Program-made: the position numbers and the translations under genes
NCBI RefSeq assembly: GCF_000022065.1
Contig: NC_011898.1
Span: 372,001-436,000, forward strand
Source of the DNA: Ruminiclostridium cellulolyticum H10
GTDB taxonomy: Bacteria > Bacillota > Clostridia > Acetivibrionales > DSM-1351
Direction: 5' to 3'
Length of the DNA stretch: 64,000 nucleotides
Notes under the pieces: model-generated
Seen by the model: the letters and a program-made list of their open reading frames with translations, nothing else
What the model was told of the DNA's origin: nothing
Database searches by the model: none
Shown: positions 25,373 to 35,008 of the stretch, piece after piece
How the letters are laid out: each line of letters starts with the position of its first letter
How positions within the stretch are numbered: the first letter of the stretch is position 1

Positions 25373-25843
25373 TTAAATTGCAGTAACTATACAAAAAGCC
25401 TGTACGCCTTTACCCTGACCAAATGCTGTTAGACCTTCACCAGTTGTGGCTGTTATGCCAACACAGTTTTCCGGAATACCTAAAAGTTCGGATATTGATT
25501 TTCGCATTTCGGCAATCTTGGGTGAAATTTTAGGGTAGGAGCACTCTATTGATATTGAAACATGTACTACCTTGACATCAACCAGATATTTGAGAGCTTC
25601 TCGAAGGTATTCAGAACTGTCTGTAATTCCTCTTTCAAGACACATTTCATCGCTGACTTTTCCAAGTATGTTTACACAGGTTACTCCGGATATGGCGTTG
25701 GTAAGTGCATGGAGAACTACATCTGCATCACTGTTACCGTCTAAAGGAGTAACATCATCAAAAATCACGCCACCTAGTATAAATTTTTTAGAATTGTTTT
25801 GAAAATCAAATCTGTGGCTATCCTGACCTATTCCAACTTTCAT
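25373..25843 (-). CDS. IspF-like protein with altered active site
   Basis: A 156-aa protein aligned along its length with IspF (MECDP synthase). The zinc ligands Asp8, His10 and His45 (GQDSH, VVLHAL) and the Ser38-Asp39 pair are kept. The usual HSD is NSD (Asn37), the usual LxD after the His is LTN (Asn49), and the GDIGxHFPDTD loop is replaced by VNILGKVSDEM. The C-terminal KATTTEGLGFTGRGEG region reads TATTGEGLTAFGQGKG. A true IspF function is therefore doubtful. ATG 25843 has RBS GGAGA. It faces the ABC gene. Confidence 0.75.
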   Translation of the reverse strand: MKVGIGQDSHRFDFQNNSKKFILGGVIFDDVTPLDGNSDADVVLHALTNAISGVTCVNILGKVSDEMCLERGITDSSEYLREALKYLVDVKVVHVSISIECSYPKISPKIAEMRKSISELLGIPENCVGITATTGEGLTAFGQGKGVQAFCIVTAI

Positions 25844-25913
25844 AGTATTCTCCATTTCTTTTAAAATGTTCAAACACATTATATTATATCCTTTAAGCCC
25901 CATGCAAGCACTA

Positions 25914-25944
25914 TTGACATACCATGGTAAATATATTATATAAT
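25914..25944 (+). promoter_or_regulatory. Promoter of proS
   Basis: TTGACA (25914-25919) with TATAAT at 25939-25944 (19-nt spacer) or TATATA at 25937-25942 (17). The leader to the ATG is about 110 nt. Confidence 0.65.
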
Positions 25945-26061
25945 AGTAGTTAGAACTTTTTCGACTTGCCTGTCGGGGCTTGTATATCAAGGAAGTTGGC
26001 AGGTGGATAATGATAAATGGCGATAAACTTAACTGTTAAAATACAGTAACTGGAGGTAACG

Positions 26062-27498
26062 ATGGCAAAGGATAAAAAACTGGTAGAAGAAATAACTTCT
26101 ATGAACGATGATTTCGGTCAGTGGTATACCGATGTTATAAAAAAAGCCGAGCTTGTAGACTATTCAAGCGTTAGAGGATGTATGGTTATCAAGCCCTATG
26201 GCTATGCAATATGGGAAAATATTCAGAAGTCTTTGGATACAAGATTTAAGGAGACAGGGCATGAAAATGTTTACATGCCTATGTTTATACCGGAAAGCCT
26301 ATTGTTGAAAGAAAAGGAACATGTCGAAGGGTTTGCACCGGAAGTTGCATGGGTAACCCATGGCGGAGATGAAAAGCTGACAGAAAGACTTTGTGTAAGA
26401 CCTACTTCTGAAACTTTATTTTGTGAGCACTATTCCAATTCTATTCAATCCTATAGAGACCTGCCAAAACTCTACAACCAATGGTGTTCTGTAGTAAGAT
26501 GGGAAAAGACTACAAGGCCATTTTTAAGAACACTTGAATTTCTGTGGCAGGAAGGACATACTGCACATGCTACAGCTGAGGAAGCTCAGGAAGAGACCAT
26601 AAGAATGCTTAACGTATACGCAGATGTTTTGGAAAATGTACTTGCAATACCTGTAATAAAAGGAAGAAAAACTGAAAAGGAAAAGTTTGCAGGAGCCCAT
26701 GCTACGTACACTGTTGAAAGTCTCATGCATGATGGCAAGGCTTTACAGTCGGGTACATCCCATAATTTTGGTGATGGGTTTGCAAAGGCTTTTGATATTC
26801 AATATACAGATAAGAACAATCAACTCCAATATGTGCACCAGACATCCTGGGGTGTGACTACACGACTTATAGGTGCAATCATAATGGTACATGGAGACGA
26901 CAGCGGTTTGGTTCTCCCTCCGGCAATAGCTCCAACACAGTTAGTTATAATACCGGTTTCCCAACACAAGGAAGGTGTTTTGGAGAAGGCAAATGAATTA
27001 AAACAGAAGCTTTCCGCTAAGTTCAGGGTAAAAATGGACGATAGCGACAAAATGCCGGGATGGAAATTCAGTGAATATGAGATGAAGGGTGTTCCTCTGC
27101 GTATTGAAATAGGACCAAAAGATATTGAAAAGAATCAGGCTGTGTTGGTTAGAAGGGACAACAGGGAAAAAATATTTGTTTCTTTGGATAATCTTGAAGA
27201 AACCGTTGTAAACACTCTTGCAGACGTACAGAAATCACTTCTTGAAAAGGCAAGGGAGCTAAGGGATAAGAAAACTTATATTGCTGCAACTCTTGAAGAG
27301 TTTGACCAGATAATAAATAGTACACCGGGCTTTGTAAAAGGTATGTGGTGCGGAGAACGTGAGTGTGAAGACCTGGTTAAGGAAAAGACAGGTGCAACAG
27401 CCAGATGTATGCCTTTGGAACAGGAGCAGCTGTCAGACAAGTGTATGTGCTGCGGTAAGCCTGCGAAGTCTATGGTATACTGGGGCAAGGCATATTAA
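26062..27498 (+). CDS. proS: Prolyl-tRNA synthetase, archaeal/eukaryote-like type
   Basis: A 478-aa class II synthetase of the type without the editing insert. It has motif 2 ([23 protein letters not shown]) and motif 3 ([20 protein letters not shown]), then the anticodon-binding domain and a C-terminal zinc-type domain (CGERECE ... KCMCCGK) ending in a Tyr, as in the archaeal form. It charges tRNA-Pro. The ~110-nt leader has no T-box motif, so control by uncharged tRNA is not visible. RBS CTGGAGG. A terminator follows. Confidence 0.96.
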   Translation: MAKDKKLVEEITSMNDDFGQWYTDVIKKAELVDYSSVRGCMVIKPYGYAIWENIQKSLDTRFKETGHENVYMPMFIPESLLLKEKEHVEGFAPEVAWVTHGGDEKLTERLCVRPTSETLFCEHYSNSIQSYRDLPKLYNQWCSVVRWEKTTRPFLRTLEFLWQEGHTAHATAEEAQEETIRMLNVYADVLENVLAIPVIKGRKTEKEKFAGAHATYTVESLMHDGKALQSGTSHNFGDGFAKAFDIQYTDKNNQLQYVHQTSWGVTTRLIGAIIMVHGDDSGLVLPPAIAPTQLVIIPVSQHKEGVLEKANELKQKLSAKFRVKMDDSDKMPGWKFSEYEMKGVPLRIEIGPKDIEKNQAVLVRRDNREKIFVSLDNLEETVVNTLADVQKSLLEKARELRDKKTYIAATLEEFDQIINSTPGFVKGMWCGERECEDLVKEKTGATARCMPLEQEQLSDKCMCCGKPAKSMVYWGKAY

Positions 27499-27514
27499 TA
27501 ATCAATAAATATTT

Positions 27515-27553
27515 ACAAACAGGTAGTATGTATGACGACTACCTGTTTTTTAT
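27515..27553 (+). terminator. Intrinsic terminator after proS
   Basis: AAACAGGTAGT (27517-27527) and ACTACCTGTTT (27538-27548) form an 11-bp perfect stem followed by TTTTTA. Confidence 0.92.
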
Positions 27554-27662
27554 TTTTAATTAATATTTCTCAATTCTGTAAATAAATATGGAAAACATGT
27601 CAATACTATCAACATAAGGCTATTTATCCAAATACAGTTATTTAATAGCAGGAGGGGTTGTA

Positions 27663-28448
27663 ATGAAAAAAAGGAAAAAAGCAGCAATAGTATTGATTGT
27701 TTTAGTTTCAGCGTTTACTCTTTTACCTATTGGTACTTTACAGTACAGAGTAGATGCTTCACAGTCATATCAAAACTTGGCCTCATCGGCAGGAATGATT
27801 ACGGCACAGGATGTTAACCTGCGTACCGGCCCTAATACTAAGTTTGACAGTCTTTACAAACTGAAAAAAGGTCATAAGTTAACGGTCATGGGAAAGCTTG
27901 GGGACTGGTATGCGGTTTATGACAGTGCCAATGGAAATATCGGTGCAGTATCAGCCCGGTATTTGAAAGTAGCTCAGCCAAAAGCAGTAGCAAAGGCAAA
28001 GAAGGTCAATACAGTTAAGAGTAACTCTAATGAAACCGTACAGAAGGCTGTGGCAGCTAAAGTTATAGATGTCTCGCCTGATGAAAAGGCCTTATTGGAT
28101 ATGGTTAATAACGCCAGAAGGGAAGAGGGATTGAATCCTCTGACCATTGATGAAAATCTGGTGAAGATAGCCAGACTAAAGGCCACTGATATGAAAAATA
28201 ACAATTACTTCAGCCACACGTCTTCATATTACGGAACTCCCTTTGATATGATGAAAAAATACGGAGTAAAGTTCAGTATTGCAGGTGAGAACCTTGCGGG
28301 CAATCAGTCCATGGAGAAGGCACTGACAGCATGGCTTAAAGAAAACGGAAACAATCTGTACAACAAAGAATTTACCCACACAGGTATAGGTGTTGTGGAG
28401 AGTCCCACATACGGTAAGTTATTTGTGGAAATGTTTATGAAGAAGTAA
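27663..28448 (+). CDS. Secreted SH3b and CAP-domain protein (YkwD-like)
   Basis: A 261-aa protein. A signal peptide (residues 1-~32, basic start then AAIVLIVLVSAFTLLPIG) is followed by a bacterial SH3 domain (~45-105, ITAQDVNLRTGPNTKFDSLYKL) and a C-terminal CAP/SCP domain (~140-261) with HTGIGVVESP. Bacterial CAP proteins are often spore- or wall-associated; the activity is unknown. SH3b domains bind cell-wall peptidoglycan. RBS GGAGGGG at 27650-27656. It faces the pseudouridine synthase gene across a MITE-like repeat. Confidence 0.9.
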   Translation: MKKRKKAAIVLIVLVSAFTLLPIGTLQYRVDASQSYQNLASSAGMITAQDVNLRTGPNTKFDSLYKLKKGHKLTVMGKLGDWYAVYDSANGNIGAVSARYLKVAQPKAVAKAKKVNTVKSNSNETVQKAVAAKVIDVSPDEKALLDMVNNARREEGLNPLTIDENLVKIARLKATDMKNNNYFSHTSSYYGTPFDMMKKYGVKFSIAGENLAGNQSMEKALTAWLKENGNNLYNKEFTHTGIGVVESPTYGKLFVEMFMKK

Positions 28449-28452
28449 AGAC

Positions 28453-28578
28453 AAAAGGGCTGCCCAAAATTAATTTTTATTTTTTTTAACTTGTACTCCC
28501 ATATAAGATTGTATATGAAAGCAATCTTATATGGGAGTACCAACAAAAACTTTATGTTTTGCAGCAGCCCATCTTTTT
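28453..28578. repeat. MITE-like fold-back repeat, short copy
   Basis: A perfect 19-bp inverted repeat, GTACTCCCATATAAGATTG (28493-28511) with its complement at 28522-28540, around a 10-nt loop. Outer arms GGGCTGC (28457-28463) and GCAGCCC (28564-28570) close it, flanked by A- and T-runs. It shares 15 nt (TGTACTCCCATATAA) and a CAAAATTAATTTT block with the long copy at 25091-25365. It likely terminates both convergent genes. Confidence 0.75.
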
Positions 28579-28580
28579 GT

Positions 28581-29492
28581 TCACAGTTTTTTATTCTGTC
28601 TACCGGCTACTTGTTCCAAACTAAATGGAGGATCGATGGACACTGTTTTTTTATTCAAATAATTTAAGTGTCTTGCACTACTCTGAAAGTTAAATGTAAG
28701 CCTGCTGGCACAAAGCAGCTGGTACTTTGCATTGTACTGCTTGTTTTCGGCGTTTTTGCCATATTTGCCGTCTCCTATTATCGGATGGCCATAATAGGCA
28801 AGATGAGCCCTTATTTGATGGGTTCTGCCTGTAACAAGCTCCACCTCAAGAAGATTCAGGGAATTCATAGAAGCCAGTATACGGTATCTGGTTATTATCT
28901 GAACGGAATTTCTGGTTTTTTCAGGGTTTATGAATACTCTGCTGAGCTTCTCGTTTTTTTCGAGATAATCAACCAGCTCTGCATTTTTCTTTTCCATCTT
29001 ACCTGAAACAATGCAGGTGTAATACTTCTGTATTTCTCTATTCTTTATTTTTTCCAGCATTACTTCAAGAGTGGCAGGGTTTTTGGCTATGATCACAAGC
29101 CCGCTGGTATTTCTGTCAAGTCTGTGACACAAGGCCAGATTGGGCCCATATATGCTTTGCAGCTTATCAATCAGAGTTGCTTCCTTTTGATTTTTGTCAG
29201 GATGAACAGGAATACCGGTTTCCTTGTTTACAATTAAAAGATTGTCATCGTCGTAAACTACCGAAAAACCATCGTCGTCACGGCCAATCAGATAATCGTC
29301 AATGATATAGATATCTATCTTATCTCCGAAGCTAACGATATAGTCCTCTTTTATACGAACTCCATTAACTTTAATATCCTTTTTGCGAAGTGCCTTGTAT
29401 AGCATACCCGAAGCAAGATTAGGGAAAAAATCACGTACTACCCTGTCTATTTTTTTGCCTTCATGGTTTTCTTCTGCTGTAATTGATCTCAT
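28581..29492 (-). CDS. RluA-family pseudouridine synthase
   Basis: A 303-aa enzyme. An N-terminal S4 RNA-binding domain (residues ~1-70) is followed by the RluA catalytic domain with the active Asp in HRLDRNTSGLVIIAK and the later motif GRTHQIRAHLAYYGHPIIGD. It converts uridine to pseudouridine in rRNA or tRNA; the exact site cannot be told because this family has several members per genome. It starts 1 nt after the stop of the upstream nucleotidyltransferase gene, so they are one transcript. Confidence 0.93.
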   Translation of the reverse strand: MRSITAEENHEGKKIDRVVRDFFPNLASGMLYKALRKKDIKVNGVRIKEDYIVSFGDKIDIYIIDDYLIGRDDDGFSVVYDDDNLLIVNKETGIPVHPDKNQKEATLIDKLQSIYGPNLALCHRLDRNTSGLVIIAKNPATLEVMLEKIKNREIQKYYTCIVSGKMEKKNAELVDYLEKNEKLSRVFINPEKTRNSVQIITRYRILASMNSLNLLEVELVTGRTHQIRAHLAYYGHPIIGDGKYGKNAENKQYNAKYQLLCASRLTFNFQSSARHLNYLNKKTVSIDPPFSLEQVAGRQNKKL

Positions 29493-29493
29493 A

Positions 29494-31926
29494 TTAGCTG
29501 TTAGTAATAATCCTTTCTACAATATTGTGAAATCTTACACAATGTTCTTTGGCCGTAACGGCAGAGCTTCCTTCAGAAATTATTTTAAAGGCCGGGGTGT
29601 CGGCGTCAGGTATGATAAGCACCCAGCCGTCTTCAAGGTAGAGCTTGATACCATCAATAAGTTCAGCTTTTTTGTCTTTATTATCATTAATTATTCTTCG
29701 CATTACTGTACCTTTTAACTCCCACGGACAATAAATACTTTTCCTGTCTATATAAATCTTGGGAATTTCAAGAAGCAGCTGATTTAAGGTTATTCCTGAT
29801 ACACACATGTATTCTATTATTTTAACAAGACCTGCTATTGCATCAAAATTAAGTACAAGCTGGTCAAAGTCAGCGGAGTTGTTTCTCCTGTTTAAAATCT
29901 CATCCATAACTGCCTGCAGGCAATTTTTAGTACGTTTGACTACACAACGGTATCTTAAAGCCAGCCTTTCTATCACTTCAGAACTTGTAATGGGCACATA
30001 AAAAGTCGTTCCCGGCGATCTCTTGAAAACTATAAGGGAAATAAAGGCCTGGAATAAATCATCTTTTACAATAATACCTTCTCTGCTTATCAGAGTAAGA
30101 TTTTCACCGTTACTGTCAATTATAGCACCGAATTCGCAATCTGTTTCAACTAATACTGAAGTTACCAAAGATATATCCACGCAGTTCTGGTGGCTGATAA
30201 CCTGACAGCCCATGTTTGTCAGCATAGGGCCTACAATTGAACGTACAAATTCTGATCTGGAAAATATACATACCTTGGGGTTGTGCTGCTTTATAGCATT
30301 TACATTGGTATTCTGAATCAGGTTCCTTACATAATAACTGCTGAAATCAGTAATATTATTAAGTCTGCTTATCTGCTGGGATGAACACCTTTTAAAGTCT
30401 TCGCGGAAGAAGGAATTCTCTATTTTACGTTCCGAGGACCTGCTTATTGAAGTTCCTCTTGAATCCATAAAATCTACTCTTACTACATTGGGGTTATCCA
30501 TATCCGTCTTTATGTGGATGCCTCCGTCTGCTTTTAGAAAGCCTATGGCATATCTGGATATAGGAGTCAGAAGGCTGCTCATGTTGAATACTTCAACTCC
30601 TACAGAAAGTATGCCTGAAATAAATGCGTGCTTGAACATACGGGCCGAGTTTGAATTTGTTGAGCTTACTACAACCTTTGATCCTGTTTTAAGGTGTGAA
30701 CCATAGGCGGCACCTAGCCTGGTGGCATATTCGGGGGATATATCCACATTTATAATGCCCGATATACCGTTTTCACCGAAAATTTTACTATTATGTCTTG
30801 AACCCCAAATCATGTTTCTATCAACTATGGCAAGGGGTTCTACAATTTTCTCCGGCCAAAGCCGTATATTGGGTTTTATTATGGCCCGTTCATTTATTTT
30901 ACAGCCTTCTCCTATCACCGAATTTTCGAATACTGAGACATAATTTTTGAGATTGACATGATTACACAGTATTGCACCTCTGAGTTCGCTTCCGTACTCT
31001 ATGTAGCAGTTGTCCCACAAGATACTTCTTACAACGGATACATCATTTTTGACAATTGTATTGTTACCTATAACTGTATAGCTTCCTATAACTGTACCAC
31101 TACCTATTTTGCAGTTGGAGCCTATAACACAGGGAGGAATAATCCGGGCATTTTTGTCAATAACTGTACCGGGTCCAACCCAGATATTTTCATCTAGTTC
31201 TTCACCTATATCTATTTTTAAATTTTTATTGAGAATATCATAATGTGAGTTTATATAAGAACGTGTGTCACCGATATCACACCAGTAGTCATTACTGACA
31301 TAGCCAAATATTTTCTTGGAAGAGGAGAGAAGAGCAGGGAAAACATCCCGGCTGAAATCAGTATTTTTACCTACCTCAATATAACTTAAAATTTCAGGTT
31401 CCAGTATATAGATACCGGTATTAACCATGTCGCTGAATATCTCACCCCAGCTGGGTTTTTCAACAAACCCTTTTATAGAGCCGTCTTCATCAGTTAGAAC
31501 AACTCCATACTCCAGAGGTACATCAACCTTTGTAAGTATAAGTGTTGCAATGGATTTCTTAGAACGGTGATATTCCAAAGCATTTTCTATATTCAGATCA
31601 GTAAGAGAGTCACCGCTTATAACAATAAAGGTTTCATCTAAAAATTCCCGGGCATTTTTTATGCCGCCGGCAGTACCCAAAGGAGATTCTTCAAGAAAGT
31701 AATATATGTTTACTCCGCAAGAATGTCCGCTGCCGAAGTAATCTTTAATTATTTGAGGATGATACAATAATGTAATGCCAATGTCAGTAATACCGTAACT
31801 TTTTAACAAACCAATAGTATGTTCCAATACAGGTTTGTTCATTATTGGAACCATCGGTTTTGGCAAATCACAAGTAAGGGGTCGGAGCCTAGAACCTTCG
31901 CCGCCTGCCATAATAATAGCTTTCAC
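29494..31926 (-). CDS. Sugar-1-phosphate nucleotidyltransferase fused to a degenerate phosphomutase
   Basis: An 810-aa fusion. Residues 1-~230 are a nucleotidyltransferase ([25 protein letters not shown]). Residues ~245-365 are left-handed beta-helix repeats, and ~370-800 are phosphomannomutase-like. In the last part the catalytic TASHNP is replaced by IKTDMDNPN and the metal loop DGDxDR by IDSNGEN, so mutase activity is unlikely. Such fusions are usually annotated mannose-1-phosphate guanylyltransferase; the sugar is not certain. GTG 31926 has RBS GGGG at 7 nt; a TTG at 31941 lies before the RBS. It is followed directly by rluA-type gene. Confidence 0.85.
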   Translation of the reverse strand: MKAIIMAGGEGSRLRPLTCDLPKPMVPIMNKPVLEHTIGLLKSYGITDIGITLLYHPQIIKDYFGSGHSCGVNIYYFLEESPLGTAGGIKNAREFLDETFIVISGDSLTDLNIENALEYHRSKKSIATLILTKVDVPLEYGVVLTDEDGSIKGFVEKPSWGEIFSDMVNTGIYILEPEILSYIEVGKNTDFSRDVFPALLSSSKKIFGYVSNDYWCDIGDTRSYINSHYDILNKNLKIDIGEELDENIWVGPGTVIDKNARIIPPCVIGSNCKIGSGTVIGSYTVIGNNTIVKNDVSVVRSILWDNCYIEYGSELRGAILCNHVNLKNYVSVFENSVIGEGCKINERAIIKPNIRLWPEKIVEPLAIVDRNMIWGSRHNSKIFGENGISGIINVDISPEYATRLGAAYGSHLKTGSKVVVSSTNSNSARMFKHAFISGILSVGVEVFNMSSLLTPISRYAIGFLKADGGIHIKTDMDNPNVVRVDFMDSRGTSISRSSERKIENSFFREDFKRCSSQQISRLNNITDFSSYYVRNLIQNTNVNAIKQHNPKVCIFSRSEFVRSIVGPMLTNMGCQVISHQNCVDISLVTSVLVETDCEFGAIIDSNGENLTLISREGIIVKDDLFQAFISLIVFKRSPGTTFYVPITSSEVIERLALRYRCVVKRTKNCLQAVMDEILNRRNNSADFDQLVLNFDAIAGLVKIIEYMCVSGITLNQLLLEIPKIYIDRKSIYCPWELKGTVMRRIINDNKDKKAELIDGIKLYLEDGWVLIIPDADTPAFKIISEGSSAVTAKEHCVRFHNIVERIITNS

Positions 31927-31989
31927 ACTATCACCCCGCAATCCTGGTATTTGATGCTACTGGTTAAGTTTTCCTATTATATATAATAT

Positions 31990-32286
31990 TCATCTTTTAT
32001 TGTAATAATCCTTTAATATTTTAATGTCCTCAACTCCAAAACTTCCCTCGAGTAGAGAAAGAGCATTTTGTTTATTATCAGGCTCAACTTCAACAACCAA
32101 CTTTACAACGGTGGATAAGAAGGCTCCCGGGAATTTTTTAATTGATTGTTTTTGGTCTATTCCAGCAAGAAGTCCAAACTCGGTAGTGGTAAGATAAGCC
32201 CTTTGTATTCCCTTATCCTTTAAACTGCCAAGGATATTTTTGGCATCAGATATATTGTTATATAGAAAAACAAGCTCTTCCTGCAT
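31990..32286 (-). CDS. Small conserved hypothetical protein
   Basis: A 98-aa soluble protein I do not recognise. It has an alternating pattern of strands and helices (EELVFLYNN..., VVKLVVEVEPDNKQNALSLLEGSFGVEDIKIL) that looks ACT-like or ferredoxin-like. There are no Cys and no signal. RBS GGAGG is well placed before ATG 32286. It lies upstream of the nucleotidyltransferase fusion with a 63-nt gap. Confidence 0.65.
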   Translation of the reverse strand: MQEELVFLYNNISDAKNILGSLKDKGIQRAYLTTTEFGLLAGIDQKQSIKKFPGAFLSTVVKLVVEVEPDNKQNALSLLEGSFGVEDIKILKDYYNKR

Positions 32287-32383
32287 AATTTAGCAGCCTC
32301 CTAGACTTAATTACAAATAGTATTTGTAACATTACTAGGAATTAAGCAGGATTATTTTATTTATTTATTGGTACTTTTTTAGG

Positions 32384-32797
32384 TTAATTCTTAAACGTAA
32401 ACACTTTGTTGAGCAAAAAGCTTATAAGGGTATAGAAAACCATTCCTATAAGCTGAGAGATATTTTTTTCAATGTGCATTTTTTCAACAAGTAAAACAAC
32501 GAAGCCAAGCTGCATTGCATAACATACTGCAAAGACCAATGAAAATCTTATAAACTGGCTTAAGGTTGACTTCTGATTACCTTTGAATGTCCAGAATTTA
32601 TTTAAAATAAAGCTGTTAATAAAGCCGCATACATAGCCTGCCCCATTTGCAAGTTTATAGGAAACGCCAAAAGCATTTTGAAGAACAAACAATACTATCA
32701 TGGTGATAATCGTATTTATTACTCCTACAAGGCCATACTTTACCATCTGCCTCATAATATTGCCGAACTTGTCCTTGAGGATACCGAAAGAGTTCAT
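32384..32797 (-). CDS. GtrA-family membrane protein
   Basis: A 137-aa protein with four membrane helices and the GtrA signatures VKYGLVGVINTIITMIVL and LNKFWTFKG near the first pair, repeated as FLLNKVFTF at the end. GtrA proteins are thought to move lipid-linked sugars across the membrane for polysaccharide or teichoic-acid decoration. The start is ambiguous: ATG 32797 has GGG at 11 nt; ATG 32806 and GTG 32809 are too near the RBS. No glycosyltransferase is adjacent on this strand. Confidence 0.88.
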   Translation of the reverse strand: MNSFGILKDKFGNIMRQMVKYGLVGVINTIITMIVLFVLQNAFGVSYKLANGAGYVCGFINSFILNKFWTFKGNQKSTLSQFIRFSLVFAVCYAMQLGFVVLLVEKMHIEKNISQLIGMVFYTLISFLLNKVFTFKN

Positions 32798-32955
32798 TAT
32801 ATTCATCACCCTTTTTAAACATATTTGATATTATAGAAGTATATAATACTATGGCAGAACCCTGCCCTAGTTACTTAATAATTTTACCATAAAATTTGCC
32901 TGAAAAGCCAGGAGGGTGAAAAGCTGTACCAACTTAATTTGATTGGAGATAGAAT

Positions 32956-33642
32956 ATGTCTAAATTCATGAAAAAGATTTCACTTCTTGACACAAGTAAA
33001 AACCAGGTTCCTTTTAGCAAAAACCGGGCACTGCATACTATGATGGCAGCCTATGCTATAGTTTTTATTATTCTATCAATAAAACCTGTTAATACATTTG
33101 AATGGTGGTACGAAAGTATTGTTCCTCTGACAGTAATAATATTGCTTGGCCTTTTTTATTCGAAAAACAGACTTACAAATACTGCATATCTTTGTATACT
33201 GACAGTGCTGGTTTTACATGCAGTAGGGGCACATTATACATACACTGCCTGCCCAATAGGAATGTGGATGAGTCGGATTTTCGGCTTTAATAGAAACCAT
33301 TTTGATAGTATAGTTAATTTTTTCTTTGGTTTGCTCATTTCAATACCTGTTTTGGAAAGCATATATTACAGGATAAGAATACGATATATCGGTGCATGTA
33401 TGTTGTCAGTAGTAATTATTCTGGCTGCCTCGGCATTCTATGAGCTTTTTCAGATGTTTTCAACAATGATACTGAGTGACGGACGTATGGAGATTTTTTT
33501 AGGTATTCAGGGAGATTTATGGGATTCTCAAAAAGATATGGCGTTTGTAGTGCTAGGTGCTTTTATGTCAATGAGTACCTGCATAATATTTAGAATTAAT
33601 AAGAATCATAAAATACATATGGTAAGATACCGAAAAAATTAG
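32956..33642 (+). CDS. DUF2238 (YjdF-like) membrane protein
   Basis: A 228-aa protein with about six membrane helices. The conserved charged residues of DUF2238 are visible: HAVGAHYTYTACPIG, RNHFDS, and FYELFQ followed by QGDLWDSQKDM. The His, Glu and Asp residues inside membrane segments suggest a metal or proton site. The function is unknown. It is 16 nt upstream of the UV-endonuclease gene. Confidence 0.85.
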   Translation: MSKFMKKISLLDTSKNQVPFSKNRALHTMMAAYAIVFIILSIKPVNTFEWWYESIVPLTVIILLGLFYSKNRLTNTAYLCILTVLVLHAVGAHYTYTACPIGMWMSRIFGFNRNHFDSIVNFFFGLLISIPVLESIYYRIRIRYIGACMLSVVIILAASAFYELFQMFSTMILSDGRMEIFLGIQGDLWDSQKDMAFVVLGAFMSMSTCIIFRINKNHKIHMVRYRKN

Positions 33643-33658
33643 TTTAATGGAGACATAA

Positions 33659-34621
33659 ATGATATTCAGATTGGGATTTGTAGCAATGACGCTAGACCTC
33701 GAAGATTGTTCGCCGTCTGGAACGGTAACATATGCAGCATATAACAAGCTCAAGGATGAAGCCGCAAAACATGCGAGATTGGTACGGGTAGCTAGATGCA
33801 ATATTAACAATACTTTAAGGATTCTGAAAAACAGCCTTGCATTAGATATTAAAGTATACCGATTGACATCAAAGCTAATTCCATTAGCTACTCACAGTGA
33901 ACTAAAGGATTGGAATTATGTTTCTGACTTTTGTGAGGAATTTGAACGTCTGGGTGAATATATACGTGCCAATAATTTCAGAATAAGTGCACATCCTGAC
34001 CATTTTACAATACTTAACCCGATAAAACCTGAGATTTTGGAATCCTCTCTGCGTGATTTGGATTATCATGTCAGGCTCTTTGAGGCAATGGGATTGTATG
34101 ATTGCAGGTACAAGCTTGTTTTGCATGTGGGAGGGCTTTATGGCGATAAGGAAAAATCCATTGCAAGATTTAAAGAAAATTTTTTGAAACTGCCTGACAG
34201 GATATCAAAAAGAATAATACTTGAAAATGACGATAAATCCTTTACTGCTGCCGATGTTCTGGAAATTTGTGAGGATTTGAAAATTCCCATGGTACTTGAT
34301 GTCCATCATCATAGATGTGTAAACTATGGTGAGAAATTAGGAGAATTGCTTGACAGGATATACAAAACATGGGACTTGCAGGATGATCCGCCAAAGGTTC
34401 ACTATTCAAGTCCAAAGAATGAAAAGGAGTTCAGAAGTCATGCTGACTATGTTGACTTAACTGAATTTCTGGATTTCCTTCATACTGCAAAAAAGTCAGA
34501 AAGGGATATTGATATTATGCTTGAGGCAAAAATGAAGGACAAAGCACTGCAAAAGCTTTCCGGCGAGCTTGCTGAGATTCCGGAAATCACAAGATTGGAC
34601 AAGGCAACATTCCAGATATAG
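33659..34621 (+). CDS. uvsE: UV-damage endonuclease UvsE/UVDE
   Basis: A 320-aa TIM-barrel endonuclease. The family motifs are FRISAHPDHFTILN (metal His), LVLHVGGLYGDKEKSI, RIILENDDKSFTA (metal Glu) and VLDVHHHRCV (metal Asp/His). It nicks DNA 5' to UV photoproducts and abasic sites without a lyase step. Its length is standard. RBS TAATGGAGA precedes ATG 33659, 16 nt after DUF2238. Confidence 0.93.
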   Translation: MIFRLGFVAMTLDLEDCSPSGTVTYAAYNKLKDEAAKHARLVRVARCNINNTLRILKNSLALDIKVYRLTSKLIPLATHSELKDWNYVSDFCEEFERLGEYIRANNFRISAHPDHFTILNPIKPEILESSLRDLDYHVRLFEAMGLYDCRYKLVLHVGGLYGDKEKSIARFKENFLKLPDRISKRIILENDDKSFTAADVLEICEDLKIPMVLDVHHHRCVNYGEKLGELLDRIYKTWDLQDDPPKVHYSSPKNEKEFRSHADYVDLTEFLDFLHTAKKSERDIDIMLEAKMKDKALQKLSGELAEIPEITRLDKATFQI

Positions 34622-34740
34622 CAAACAATATTACAAAAATTGATTTATAATTTATTTGTTATTTGTATAAAATAATGCTGATGGCTTGCAACCAGTCATT
34701 AATATAAAAGGTGTAATAAACTTAAAAAGGGGTGCTGTAT

Positions 34741-34869
34741 ATGGATAAAGGTAAACCAAAAAGCAGTGACAATGAAAAACTTACATTTGAAAATGACCAG
34801 CTTGGAGAAAACAAGGATAATAAAGAAGCAAGGCAGCAGTCTTGTAATTGCAGTAAAGAAAACAAGTAG
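34741..34869 (+). CDS. Small hydrophilic protein, 42 aa
   Basis: ATG 34741 follows a good RBS (AAAAAGGGG), and the frame ends at TAG 34869. The peptide is highly charged (MDKGKPKSSDNEKLTFENDQ...), with CNC near the end (QQSCNCSKENK). A clear terminator follows at once, which supports a real short gene. The function is unknown. Confidence 0.6.
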   Translation: MDKGKPKSSDNEKLTFENDQLGENKDNKEARQQSCNCSKENK

Positions 34870-34886
34870 TTGTACCGTTGTATGTA

Positions 34887-34920
34887 ATAAGAATCGGTTT
34901 TAAGGCCGATTCTTATTTTA
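34887..34920 (+). terminator. Intrinsic terminator
   Basis: ATAAGAATCGG (34887-34897) and CCGATTCTTAT (34906-34916), a perfect 11-bp stem followed by TTTTA. Confidence 0.88.
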
Positions 34921-35008
34921 TGTAATGCCGTTTTCTTTTCTTGTGGTAAAATTTAATATATAATATTATTCAATTACCGATAACTAACATAACAACGGAG
35001 GCACAAAT

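Noticed and set aside
25945-26061. T-box riboswitch upstream of proS
   Set aside because: The conserved T-box bulge sequence and the AGGGTGG-type motif are absent.
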